A model generated the notes under the pieces. The model had not been told where the DNA came from and did no database searches. It saw only the letters and a program-made list of their open reading frames with translations. This document shows positions 52,369 to 60,940 of a stretch of 64,000 bases of DNA, one piece after another; position 1 is the first letter of the stretch; every line of letters starts with the position of its first letter. Location: positions 120,608-184,607 of the forward strand of contig NZ_JACHVB010000021.1 of assembly GCF_014230085.1 (NCBI RefSeq), read 5' to 3'. The position numbers and the translations under genes were made by a program. This DNA is from Ruficoccus amylovorans (GTDB lineage Bacteria > Verrucomicrobiota > Verrucomicrobiia > Opitutales > Cerasicoccaceae).

Positions 52369-53253
52369 ATGAAAAATACTGGTTATTTCCGTTTGCTTAC
52401 TAAAGCATTGAGCATGCTGGCGGTTTCGGGCGCAGGCCTTGCGGCAGTTTCTCATGCGCAGACTCTGCCTTATTCGTATGATTTCGAGGGCCTGACCCCC
52501 GGGACGGTCAGTCCTCTGGCCGGTAATATTAACGGCCCTGCCAACGCCTACGGGTGGTATGGATCTAATTTTTCCACGAATAAGCGCGTGACGGTTTCCG
52601 GCGATATGAATTCCCCCTGGGATGTCGGCGGCTCGCAGTCTGCGGCTTTGGTCTATCAGGCTAATGAGCCGACGCCGTTGCCCTCGCTGTACAACTATTT
52701 CACCAATCGGACGAACCTGTATAACTATCCCTCCAATGTGAATGTCACGGGTTCGTTGGGGGCGAGTTTGACCGGGTCCGGCTACACGATGGCCTGGGAT
52801 TTCTATTCCACGCTCCTGAATACGCAGCCGCAGTTCCGGATCAATTCATCGACGGAGGTGAATGCTATCCTGTTTGATATCCGCAGCGAAACCCATTATC
52901 TGCGGTATTACCAGAACGGAGCGACCACCATTGACGAGAGCTATGCCTTCAAGGACAATACTTGGTATCGCTTCGAGGTTTCCAATATTGATGTCGTGAA
53001 CAAGACCTGGGATCTCGACGTCTATGAATGGGATGGGACATCGGGGACGACCGTGATTTCCCTCTCGGGCCTGGGCTTTAATGCCGCGGCAACAGATCTC
53101 GATTATTTCCGCATGCAGGTTAACACTACGACCAACAGCACTGGCTATCAGTACTACCTGGACAACTTCTCGATCATCCCTGAGGCGTCCTCGGCTGCGT
53201 GGCTCCTGCTTGGCTTGCCGGTGTTGTTCCTGCGCCGCTGGTGGCGTAAGTAG
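52369..53253 (+). CDS. Secreted protein with PEP-CTERM-like sorting tail
   Basis: This 294-residue protein has a signal peptide (cleavage after 'AAVSHA', about residue 30) and a beta-rich body of jelly-roll type ('LPYSYDFEGLTPGTVSPLAG'). The C-terminal sorting signal is 'IPEASSAAWLLLGLPVLFLR', ending RWWRK. The tail has Pro-Glu-Ala-Ser in place of Pro-Glu-Pro, then a hydrophobic helix and basic end, as in Verrucomicrobia PEP-CTERM variants handled by exosortase. It should be exported and anchored or released at the surface. It stands between two beta-helix paralogues. Confidence 0.82.
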   Translation: MKNTGYFRLLTKALSMLAVSGAGLAAVSHAQTLPYSYDFEGLTPGTVSPLAGNINGPANAYGWYGSNFSTNKRVTVSGDMNSPWDVGGSQSAALVYQANEPTPLPSLYNYFTNRTNLYNYPSNVNVTGSLGASLTGSGYTMAWDFYSTLLNTQPQFRINSSTEVNAILFDIRSETHYLRYYQNGATTIDESYAFKDNTWYRFEVSNIDVVNKTWDLDVYEWDGTSGTTVISLSGLGFNAAATDLDYFRMQVNTTTNSTGYQYYLDNFSIIPEASSAAWLLLGLPVLFLRRWWRK

Positions 53254-53311
53254 GCTCCGATAGCCTTTGTTGCCTCGCGGGTGTGATCGTATCGTCTCGC
53301 TTGGTTGATTT

Positions 53312-53380
53312 GACTGCCCGTTGTGCACATTCCCGGTCGTAGCGGTCGGGGTGCGGCCAGCGGGCAGTCTGTTTTTTTTG
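53312..53380 (+). terminator. Terminator-like structure after the PEP-CTERM-like gene
   Basis: GACTGCCCG (53312-53320) and CGGGCAGTC (53361-53369) are perfect 9-bp arms around a 40-base partly self-complementary insert, followed by TGTTTTTTTTG. It begins 59 bases past the stop. Confidence 0.75.
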
Positions 53381-53472
53381 CTGTGTTTTGTTAATAGGAA
53401 CATGAAGTTCCGGACGGACTGCGGTTCTGCTACACACAGACGGAGCATGAGCCCGAACGATTTGATTCTCTG

Positions 53473-55668
53473 ATGATGGATAATTGCCTGATAACAAATA
53501 GCGAGAACCCCTTGCGCGCGGTTGTCGTGCCTGGGCGCGGGGCAGCCCGTTGCGTGACGGCCGGAAAAATCGGAACACTTGCGGCGCTGGCAGCCGCATT
53601 TGTGTTCGCAGGCTTGGCGCAGACGCTTTCCGCCGCGGAGCCTTTGCGCCTGTATGTTTCGGCGCTTGCTTCGGCTGATGGCCGACAGGATGGCTCTGCG
53701 CAAAAGCCCTTTGCTTCGCTGGAAGCTGCCCGCGACGCGATTCGTGAGCATGTCTCCGACTCGGGGTATCCGGCGGGCGGTGTGATTGTCGAAATCGCTG
53801 AAGGTATGTATTGCGTAGAGCGTGGGCTGCAATTGGGTGCCGAGGATTCCGGGCGCCCTGGTGCGCCGGTGGTTTATCGGGGGATGGGCAATGTACGTTT
53901 CAGTGGCGGTGTTACGCTTCAGGCTGAGGATCTTTCGCCCGTTACGGACAGTGCAGTGTTGGCGCGTCTTCCTGCGGAAGCGCGTGGACGTGTGATGCAG
54001 GCGGATTTGCGTGCTCTGGGTGTTGAAGCGGACTTTGACCCGATGCCTTTATCCGGGCACAGTATGGATTACGTGGAGAACGTAACCGGGTACCGGCGCG
54101 GTCCGGCTGCGATTGAGCTTTTTTTCGGGGGCAGGGCGTTGCCAGTTGCCCGCTGGCCAAATGACGGTTACGCGGTGATTGCGAGTGTTGTCGAGCAGGG
54201 CTCGGTGCCGCGCAACTGGCAGGAGGATATGGTCGGGCGGGTCAATGCCGCACAGGAGGAAGTTTACGTTGCTCCCGCGGATCGCGACAACCCGCCGCGC
54301 GGCTTCGCAATTCGCATCGACACGGATCGCCCGCTGCGCTGGGCCGGTGCGACAGAGGCAATGCTGTTTGGCTACTGGTTTTACAACTGGTCTGACCAGA
54401 CCGTCGAGGTTGGCGGTATCGCGGCAGACGGAACGATCCGCAGCGTGCAGCCCTCGGCTTACGGAGTGAAGGCGCAGCAGCCGTTCTTCGTTTACAATCT
54501 GCTGGAGGAACTGGATGCGCCGGGTGAGTGGTACCTCGACCGCAAGGCGGGTATGCTTTATTTGCTGCCGCCGGCGGGAGGGGCAATGGCGGGCGACATC
54601 GAACTGTCGGTGCTGTCGCAGCCGTTTGTGGAGTGCCTTGACGCTTCGTACATTACCTTTGAGGATATCGCGTTTGCTACCGCGCGCGGCGATGGCATTA
54701 CCGTTCGCAACGGGCGTGAGGTAGTGATCTCGGGTTGTCGCTTCGAGCAGTTCGCCGGGCGGGCGGTGAATATTAACGGCGGCTCCGGGCATGCGGTACT
54801 TCGTAGTACGATTACCAATACCGGTGAGGGTGGCATCCTGCTGAACGCGGGGAGTCGCAAGACGCTGCAGCCTGCGGGTTTGCGGGCAGAGCACAACGAG
54901 ATCACGCATTTCGCCCGTCTCAAGCGCACATATACGCCGGCAATTGATATCAAGGGTGTCGGCAACCGTGCGATTGCCAACCGCATCAGCGAGGGGCCTC
55001 ACGTGGGCATTCGTTTCGACGGTAATGACCATGTGATCGAGGGGAACTCTATCTCGCGTGTCTGTCTTGAGGCGGACGACATGGGGGCGATCTACGCTGG
55101 GCGCGACACCAGTGGGCGCGGAACACTCATTCGCTACAACTATATTTTCGACATCCCATACCCGGACAATGTGTCAAAACCGATTGGCCGCCACGGAGTC
55201 TATTTGGACGACCAGTTCTCGGGGACTCGGATTGAGAACAACGTTTTCAGCGATATCTCGGGCCTCGTCGTTGTTATCAACGGTGGCCGTGACAATGCTG
55301 TGCTCAACAATACCTTTGTGATGACCAAGGACGAAAGCGAAAAGGCGCGTACGATGTCCCGCTTTGCCGCGGTGGCTATCTCCAATATCGGCATGGATGC
55401 CCGCCGCCATTCAACGGGGCGCAATGGCTTGCCGCCGATTGCCGACCCTGAGTTTTTGTCCACCCCGGCCTATGCGAAGTACCCGAACTTTGTGAATGTC
55501 GCCACTGACCAGCCTTCGAGGCCGAAGTACAACACCGTTGAGGGCAATACGGCGATCGGTATTCCGATGTTTTTCTTCCACAACTTCCGTCCGCAGGAAC
55601 TGTCACTCGAAGAGGTGTTGCAGGACAACATCGTCCGAAACAACACGCAGATCGAACCCGGGCCGTAG
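53473..55668 (+). CDS. Right-handed parallel beta-helix protein, paralogue of 49829-52036
   Basis: This 731-residue secreted protein has a long N-terminus followed by a hydrophobic signal core, 'IGTLAALAAAFVFAGLAQ'. It then has the same domain order as the lipoprotein at 49829-52036: 'LYVSALASADGRQDGSAQKP', 'GYWFYNWSDQTVEVGG', 'EWYLDRKAGMLYLLPP', and a beta-helix ('GRAVNINGGSGHAVLRSTIT', 'NHVIEGNSISRVCLEADDMG'). Unlike its paralogue it has no lipobox, so it is probably released. The two probably cleave related polysaccharides in different places. The N-terminus may start later. Confidence 0.83.
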   Translation: MMDNCLITNSENPLRAVVVPGRGAARCVTAGKIGTLAALAAAFVFAGLAQTLSAAEPLRLYVSALASADGRQDGSAQKPFASLEAARDAIREHVSDSGYPAGGVIVEIAEGMYCVERGLQLGAEDSGRPGAPVVYRGMGNVRFSGGVTLQAEDLSPVTDSAVLARLPAEARGRVMQADLRALGVEADFDPMPLSGHSMDYVENVTGYRRGPAAIELFFGGRALPVARWPNDGYAVIASVVEQGSVPRNWQEDMVGRVNAAQEEVYVAPADRDNPPRGFAIRIDTDRPLRWAGATEAMLFGYWFYNWSDQTVEVGGIAADGTIRSVQPSAYGVKAQQPFFVYNLLEELDAPGEWYLDRKAGMLYLLPPAGGAMAGDIELSVLSQPFVECLDASYITFEDIAFATARGDGITVRNGREVVISGCRFEQFAGRAVNINGGSGHAVLRSTITNTGEGGILLNAGSRKTLQPAGLRAEHNEITHFARLKRTYTPAIDIKGVGNRAIANRISEGPHVGIRFDGNDHVIEGNSISRVCLEADDMGAIYAGRDTSGRGTLIRYNYIFDIPYPDNVSKPIGRHGVYLDDQFSGTRIENNVFSDISGLVVVINGGRDNAVLNNTFVMTKDESEKARTMSRFAAVAISNIGMDARRHSTGRNGLPPIADPEFLSTPAYAKYPNFVNVATDQPSRPKYNTVEGNTAIGIPMFFFHNFRPQELSLEEVLQDNIVRNNTQIEPGP

Positions 55669-56258
55669 TACGTCGGTTTCAGGTGCGCTTTACCGATAGG
55701 GCAATGGTCTTCGAGCGCGACCGCTCCGGCGGAGCTTTCTCGCGATCTGGTTGTGGCAATTGGGGGTGCTGGTCATGGCCTCGTTTTTGTGGAAGCCGAG
55801 AGAGGGGCAGAGGGAGCAATGTCGTTGTCCGTGCCTGTAAAATGAGCAGGCTCGGGGAGGTGGCGGTCAACTGACCGTGGATAATAACCAGGACCTGTAC
55901 GGGGCCTGGAGGCCTCGGGGGGGGGTAAAGAGGGCTCGGTTGCCTGCTTAGGGCGCGCGAGGCGAGATTATCGTACGGTGGTCGGGGCGTTGGGTTTGGT
56001 GACGCCAAATGGCGGCTTTTGGCTTGCACCTTCGGGTGGTGCCAACCTGCGCGGATGCCCGGTCCTGTACGGGTAGCCGATCTGTGCGCGGCAGCAGCCT
56101 GTGTGGGCGCCACCCGAAGGCGCGAGGGTGGCTTGCTGTTGGCCTGCGGGAGGGGGCTTTTGTCTCGCGGATGCAGTTCGCGCCGATGGGCCGACTTCTG
56201 GTTTGCCCCAAGTTGACGAGGTGGCAAGCGTCGGTTACATCTCAGTTGAAGAGAAAAA
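55669..56258. other. Intergenic region with a long inverted repeat (56026-56123)
   Basis: No gene is supported. Open frames here are Pro/Arg-rich artefacts of GC-rich DNA. The arms 56026-56043 and 56106-56123 (18 bases, 16 complementary, core CTTCGGGTGG) enclose 62 bases and could form a structured RNA or mark a decayed repeat. Confidence 0.4.
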
Positions 56259-56290
56259 TGGTCGGGCTGAGAGGATTCGAACCTCCGACC
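56259..56290 (-). other. tRNA 3' fragment (tRNA-Pro-like) at an integration site
   Basis: On the minus strand this is the T-arm (GGAGG-TTCGAAT-CCTCT), the acceptor 3' strand CAGCCCG, A73 and an encoded CCA. G72 with A73 fits the C1-G72, A73 ends of bacterial tRNA-Pro. No anticodon arm or 5' half adjoins it, so it is a displaced or duplicated 3' end. A tyrosine integrase follows 105 bases away. Confidence 0.75.
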
Positions 56291-56395
56291 CGTTTTCTGC
56301 GATATCGTTGGTCGTTAACCCACATAAATACTGGGAATGATGGTCTCTGCGACATTGACAAACATGAGCGATATTCTTACTTTTATTATTACTCT

Positions 56396-57559
56396 ATGGC
56401 CAGTATTTGGAAACATCCCCGGTCCCGCTACTGGAGCGCGTGCTTCACCGATGCCTCCGGTCGGCAACGCAAGAGGAGCACCAAAGAGACCGACCGGAAG
56501 AAGGCTTTGAAAATCGCTGAGGCCTGGGAGAAGGAGTACCGCGTGACCCGGACTGAGGAGCAGACGCGCAAGGTGTTTGCGGAAATCCGCCGCGAGATTC
56601 ACGGAGAGACCACCCTCGACCAATCCATTGAGCAGTACTTGCAGGAATGGCTCACCAGCAAGAAGAAGGAAATCAGCGGAGCGACCTGGAGCAAGTACGA
56701 GTATGCGGTCCGCCATTTCTGTGACTGGCTGGGCGAGACCCGCGAGAAAGATTTGAGTGCGCTGACACCTGCTCTCATTCGACGCTGGAGAGATGCGCTT
56801 GCCGAGAAGCTCGCTGCCAAGACCGTGAACAACGCGCTGAAGGTCTTGGGGGTTGCCCTGGGACAGGCGGAATCGAGTGAGCAGATCGAGCGCAACCCTG
56901 TGTCCAAGGTCAACTCTCTGAAACTCGATACGGTGACACGGCCGACTTTTACCCTGCCTCAACTGAAGAGAATCCTGTCGGTCGCGAAGGGGGAGTGGTA
57001 CGGGATGACTTTGGCCGGGCTCTACACGGGGCAACGTCTGCGCGACATTGCGACGCTGACCTGGGGCTCCGTTGACCGGGAAAGGGAGGAGCTTACCCTC
57101 ATTACGAGTAAAACGGGAAGGACCGTAGGTATTCCGATTGCCTCGCCTTTGATGGATTACCTGAGGAAGGAACCGACCCCGATTGATGGGGGTGTCCCAG
57201 TTTTTCCGGATGCGTACAGGACGGTTGTTGAACAGGACCGGACAGGCACGCTCAGCAATCAGTTTTACGGTATTCTCGTCAATGCGGGCCTGGCTAAACC
57301 CCGCTCCAAGAAGAGCACGGGAACTGGGCATTCTGGTCCTAGGGAACGTGGAGGTCTGAGTTTCCATTGCCTGCGGCACACTGCCACCTCCTTGCTCAAG
57401 AATGCCGGCGTTTCGGAAGCTGTTGCGATGGACATTATTGGGCATGATTCCAAGGCTATCAGCACCCTTTATACTCACATCGAGGTGGATGCCAAGCGTC
57501 AGGCCATCTCAAAGCTGCCTGATGTGACTTCGGGGTCTCTTTCTTCGGGGCAGCAGTAG
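56396..57559 (+). CDS. Tyrosine recombinase / site-specific integrase
   Basis: This 387-residue integrase has an N-terminal part 'MASIWKHPRSRYWSACFTDA', a core-binding SAM-like domain (about 75-165) and a catalytic domain. The active-site residues are Arg in 'YTGQRLRDIATL' (about 211), HxLRH in 'FHCLRHTATS' (about 323), His in 'IIGHDSKA' (about 350) and Tyr in 'STLYTHIEV' (about 359). ATG 56396 is used; an upstream start at 56009 would read through the tRNA fragment, giving the false peptide 'GLRGFEPPTRFL'. It is not closely similar to the tRNA-Lys integrase. Confidence 0.95.
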   Translation: MASIWKHPRSRYWSACFTDASGRQRKRSTKETDRKKALKIAEAWEKEYRVTRTEEQTRKVFAEIRREIHGETTLDQSIEQYLQEWLTSKKKEISGATWSKYEYAVRHFCDWLGETREKDLSALTPALIRRWRDALAEKLAAKTVNNALKVLGVALGQAESSEQIERNPVSKVNSLKLDTVTRPTFTLPQLKRILSVAKGEWYGMTLAGLYTGQRLRDIATLTWGSVDREREELTLITSKTGRTVGIPIASPLMDYLRKEPTPIDGGVPVFPDAYRTVVEQDRTGTLSNQFYGILVNAGLAKPRSKKSTGTGHSGPRERGGLSFHCLRHTATSLLKNAGVSEAVAMDIIGHDSKAISTLYTHIEVDAKRQAISKLPDVTSGSLSSGQQ

Positions 57560-57597
57560 GTCTGTTCGGCTGACTCTGTCCGATTATTCACCACCGA

Positions 57598-57630
57598 TAA
57601 AAAAACAGGCGGGGCCGTGTAGCCCCGCCT
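57598..57630 (-). terminator. Terminator of the ParB-like gene
   Basis: AGGCGGGGC (57607-57615) and GCCCCGCCT (57622-57630) form a perfect 9-bp stem with a 6-base loop. On the minus strand it is followed by GTTTTTTTATC. It may also slow transcription from the integrase, 40 bases away on the other strand. Confidence 0.9.
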
Positions 57631-57677
57631 GGGTGATGAGATGAGTGATCAGCCTGCTTGCAGGCTGACGAGCTTCG

Positions 57678-58703
57678 TCAGGTAGCCAACTTGAAGTGCT
57701 CCCGGAGCCACTCAATGAGTTTCTGGGCATCATCCGCGGTGCACTTGACTCTCGTGATCGCGCTCTTCGCCCTGCGGTAAGCGGAAGGAGATCCCTTCCT
57801 AGCCGGGTGGGACTTACCGTCGCGCCCGACGCGCTTCCCGTTCTGGGCGCTCTCTCGATGGTTGCGGACGGATGACTCGGAGACCCCGCACAGCTCGGCG
57901 ATGGCGACATTGCTCAGCTCGTGGAAGTGCTGGAGGGCGATCCCGATGGCCTTACGTTTGTCCGCGCTGGTCCTTCTGAGCCCATGAGTGGAGTTGACAC
58001 CAAGTGCGTAGCGAATCGCCTCACACAGCCCCCCTTCGTGAATCTCCGCGGTGATCGTCGTCCGGTTGCAACGTTCGTGGGCAAACAATCGGTGGAAGCC
58101 GTCCGCCAGATAGAGCTTTGCCCCGTCATGAGTACCGAAGAGAATAACTGGCGGGAAGGTCCCACCGTCCTTCAGTGTCTCCGCATACTCCGAAACCGTC
58201 CGCTCATTGATCTTCTCCCGTACCTGGCACTCTGATTCTCGGATGATACGACTGATCGCAACTTCCTTGTATCCCATGCTTGGGGATGCGGACGATGCCA
58301 TCGGGAGAGGTTCCGAGGTAGTGGCGATGATTTCCTCCGACACGGCCTCCGATGGCTCAACCGCGGGAGCTTCACTCGCCGCTGGAATTGCCTCCGATGT
58401 ACGTGAAGGGGAACGGGGGGCATCAAGCCCCCCGTTGGGAGTTTGAGGTACCGGAGATACCTCCGGTACCTCGTCCTGGATTGGACGGCGATGCTTGCCG
58501 GCCTTTTCAGAGTTCAGGAAGGCGATAAAATCGCCTCCCCTGACCTGATAGCGGCGGGCGCCACCTTCCCCGCTTGAGGTTGAGGGGATGTGGTCTCCCT
58601 TCACCCAGTTGATGACGGTGTTCTTGGGAATTTCGGCAAGCTTCGCGAGCTCACTGGGCGCATAATATTGATCGTTCTCGATCATTGTTAATCTTGGATT
58701 CAT
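57678..58703 (-). CDS. ParB-like nuclease-domain DNA-binding protein
   Basis: This 341-residue protein has an N-terminal MerR/excisionase-like HTH ('YYAPSELAKLAEIPKNTVIN', about 14-60) and a Pro/Ser/Glu-rich linker. A ParB/Srx-type domain (about 145-235) has 'LYLADGFHRLFAHERCNRTT', and a C-terminal HTH reads 'VAIAELCGVSESSVRNHR'. ParB-like proteins bind centromere-like sites and support partition or regulation. No ParA ATPase is nearby. The start is interrupted: a group II intron lies 7 bases before this ATG, and splicing would add the upstream codons M-S-T-I-I in frame with a strong ribosome site. Confidence 0.82.
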   Translation of the reverse strand: MNPRLTMIENDQYYAPSELAKLAEIPKNTVINWVKGDHIPSTSSGEGGARRYQVRGGDFIAFLNSEKAGKHRRPIQDEVPEVSPVPQTPNGGLDAPRSPSRTSEAIPAASEAPAVEPSEAVSEEIIATTSEPLPMASSASPSMGYKEVAISRIIRESECQVREKINERTVSEYAETLKDGGTFPPVILFGTHDGAKLYLADGFHRLFAHERCNRTTITAEIHEGGLCEAIRYALGVNSTHGLRRTSADKRKAIGIALQHFHELSNVAIAELCGVSESSVRNHRESAQNGKRVGRDGKSHPARKGSPSAYRRAKSAITRVKCTADDAQKLIEWLREHFKLAT

Positions 58704-58705
58704 GA

Positions 58706-60308
58706 TTATTGTTTCCTGTCGTTAAACTCAGCGCCGGCCTCGCGGCTATCGCTGGTCTTCAGAACCGTGCGTGAGACTTTCACCTCACACGGCTCCTCCG
58801 ATGAATAGGCAGTGTCCTCTTCTCTCAGGCTCTCCCAGGCATCCGAGATGTCCCGGTTCTGCTCCGCATAGCGGAGGGCGAGAATGTGTGGCTTGCGCCG
58901 CCATCCTGACCTGTCATAAGGGCTGTGGCCCTTGGGCACCTTGACCCGGGGGCGAATCTTCGTCTCGCGGTGAAGTGCGAGTACCGGTACATCGGGGCCA
59001 GCGGGCTTGAAGGCCCAAGGCTTACCGCCGTTGAAGTATTTGTCCCGGATCCATGCCCATGACTTGTTACCGTGCCTTCTCTTGGCCCATCTCTTCAAAC
59101 GCTTGAAGAGGAGGTTATCCAGGCGGGAGAACGCCCGAGAGGAGTTCGTGTCAGCGTAGGATTGGGCCCATCCCCGTATGATCGGGTTTAGGGCCTTGAT
59201 GAGTTCTTCCTGCGACTTGGCGTTATGGTAGCCGATGATCCGGGCCAGCTCGGCGTGGTGCCGCTTCTGGGATTCCATGCTGGGGAATACCAGCGTGATG
59301 AATCCGTTACGGCTCTTCTTCTGCTGCGGTGAGCGGGCGAACTGGCGCAGGGTGTACCCAAGAAAATCCACTCCGTCTCGCACGGAGACGATTTCGGTCT
59401 TCTTCGGGTGCAGGTTAAGTCCGATCGGGTTCAGGTACTCCTCGACGAGCCCGAGGGCTGCCTGAAGGGCCTGAGGGGCCTTGTGGACCATGCGGATGTC
59501 GTCGGCATAGTCGAATGATACCGGGGCGCTGATCGGGGCGGAGATGGCCTGAGACATATTGCTCAAGGCCCAGGAGTGCCCAGTTGGTGATCAGGCCTGA
59601 GAGAGGACCTCCTTGCGGGGCGCCCTTCTCGGTGAGATACCATTTGTTGTCTTCCATGTAGCCGGCCCGCAGTATCCGTCTGAGATAGCACTGCATCGCG
59701 GGCCATGTCTCGATCCGCTGGAGTACCCAGTTGTGGTCGAGACGGTCGAAGCATTGCTTGATGTCGCATATGGCGACGTATTTGCCTTCAACCTTGTCCA
59801 GATAGTTGCGAAGGGCCTTGGCGGCATCGCTACGGGAGCGTCCGGGCCGGAACCCGTACGCGTCCGGGGCCTGAGTGACCATGCTGGCCTCCAACTGAGG
59901 CTCAAGGGCCATTCGGACGAGTTCCTGAATGGCGCGGTCGCGGATGGTCGGGATGCCCAGGGGGCGCTTTTCGGCTTTTCCCGGTTTCGGGATGTAGGTC
60001 CGTCGAACGGACCGGGGCCGAATTGTGATGGACAGGTTTGAGGCTAGCTCACGCTTCTGTCGAGGGCTCAGTCGGGACACCCCGTCGATTCCGGAGGTGC
60101 TCCTTCCTTTGCTGACTTCGGTAACCTTGCGCACTGCCTGTTGATGGGCAGCGTGGTTGGTCAGGAGCAGACGTTGCAGTCTGATGCCTGCCTTTGAGTT
60201 ACCGTTTCTATAGGCCTTGAATATCCGTTCCTGGAGTCGGCGCACCTTCCGGGATAAATGTTCCCAGGGTTCGGTGTTCCAGATATCGTCTGCGGGTGCA
60301 TTCTTCAT
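58706..60308 (-). pseudogene. ltrA: Group II intron reverse transcriptase/maturase, frameshifted
   Basis: The first frame (60308 to about 59575) has RT motifs 0-4: 'RRTYIPKPGKAEKRPLGIPT', 'YGFRPGRSRSDAAKAL', 'YVAICDIKQCFDRLDH' (first catalytic Asp) and 'GAPQGGPLSGLITNWAL'. The second frame continues with 'SNMSQAISAP', 'SFDYADDIRMVHKA' (YADD active site), 'DGVDFLGYTLR' and the maturase X domain ('WAQSYADTNSSRAFSRLDNL'). A 10-base imperfect tandem duplication (GCCCA at 59568 and 59578) explains the shift: without it, ITNWAL joins SNMSQAIS in one frame. No HNH endonuclease domain is evident. The frame runs on through domain V to 58706. Confidence 0.88.
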
Positions 60309-60914
60309 ATCGCAAGACTCCGGTTGTGGTATTCGCATTCATCGGTGCGGGCGTCTGCATATCCGCCGGGCTTTCCCCGGGGCGTTGGCTTCTCCCGCAA
60401 TCCTTCCCGCCGGTGCGTTACGGCCGACTGCCGCCTGTGTACGGAAGACCATACACAGCACTCACCGGGGGTTACTCCGTTCCGACTAACCGTAATCACA
60501 TCCCTTAGGCTGCCTAAGTCCGCCGCGTCCGGCCCGGTCGATGTTTCGACCGGGAAGAATGAACGGGAAAAGCGTCCACAGACCTCCCCCCTCCGAACGA
60601 TTGGTTGCCTGGCAACACCATAAGCAACCTCCTCCTTACGACGGTATCCGGGCTTCAAACCATTCTTAGCCATAGGATGTACGCTCGCCGATCCTCCGGA
60701 CGGTGCTCCAGATTGCTCGGCTTCTACCCGGCTTCGGACGGAGGTGGAGTCACCGACCTCCGCACGCGGGCATGCAGTCACTGCGTCATTGACAGGGTGG
60801 GACTTGGCAACAGGTGCCTCACCCACACGGTTAATCAGTTGTGCCATGATAAACATGGCCCACTGGTCTCTGACGCCCCCGGCGGGGGCATCATTTACAG
60901 CGAACGGATCGCAC
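58711..60914 (-). mobile_element. Group II intron (about 2.2 kb)
   Basis: Read on the minus strand, it starts with GTGCGATCC at 60914, a canonical 5' end (GUGYG). It contains a reverse transcriptase/maturase gene and a typical 34-base domain V (58795-58762), and ends in AAAC at 58711 before the 3' exon AATAATC. EBS1, GUGGAC (minus strand of 60574-60579), pairs perfectly with IBS1, GUCCAC, the last six bases of the 5' exon (60920-60915). The 3' boundary could be three bases further, at 58708. The maturase has a frameshift, so splicing and mobility may need help from another copy. Confidence 0.85.
58762..58795 (-). ncRNA. Group II intron domain V
   Basis: The minus-strand sequence runs GAGCCGTGTGAGGTGAAAGT and then CTCACGCACGGTTC. 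This is the 34-base catalytic hairpin with a GAAA tetraloop and the lower and upper stems of domain V. It is unusual in lying inside the open end of the maturase reading frame. Confidence 0.93.
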
Positions 60915-60937
60915 GTGGACATGGACGGCCTCCCTTC
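60915..60937 (-). promoter_or_regulatory. 5' exon with ribosome site and start codon for the ParB-like gene
   Basis: On the minus strand, GGGAGG (60934-60929) lies 6 bases before ATG 60922, which is followed by TCCAC and then the intron. Spliced to AATAATC at 58710, the frame ATG-TCC-ACA-ATA-ATC-ATG runs directly into the ParB-like gene. Unspliced RNA would be read from the same ATG into intron domain I. Confidence 0.7.
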
Positions 60938-60940
60938 TGG

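Noticed and set aside
53942..55032. Minus-strand open frames over the second beta-helix gene
   Set aside because: Antisense of a gene with signal peptide and repeat structure; the frames contain no motif.
55679..56227. 182-residue Pro-rich minus-strand frame
   Set aside because: Composition is typical of a chance frame in GC-rich intergenic DNA and it crosses the inverted repeat.
56009..56395. N-terminal extension of the second integrase including GLRGFEPPTRFL
   Set aside because: That peptide is the translation of tRNA sequence on the other strand, a well-known artefact; the real start is ATG 56396.
59415..60338. Retron, DGR or Abi reverse transcriptase
   Set aside because: A complete domain V, a GUGYG 5' end, an IBS1/EBS1 pair and a maturase X domain show it belongs to a group II intron.
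60305..60922. 205-residue open frame starting at the 5' exon ATG
   Set aside because: After the first eight bases it reads through intron domain I; it is unspliced read-through, not a separate gene.
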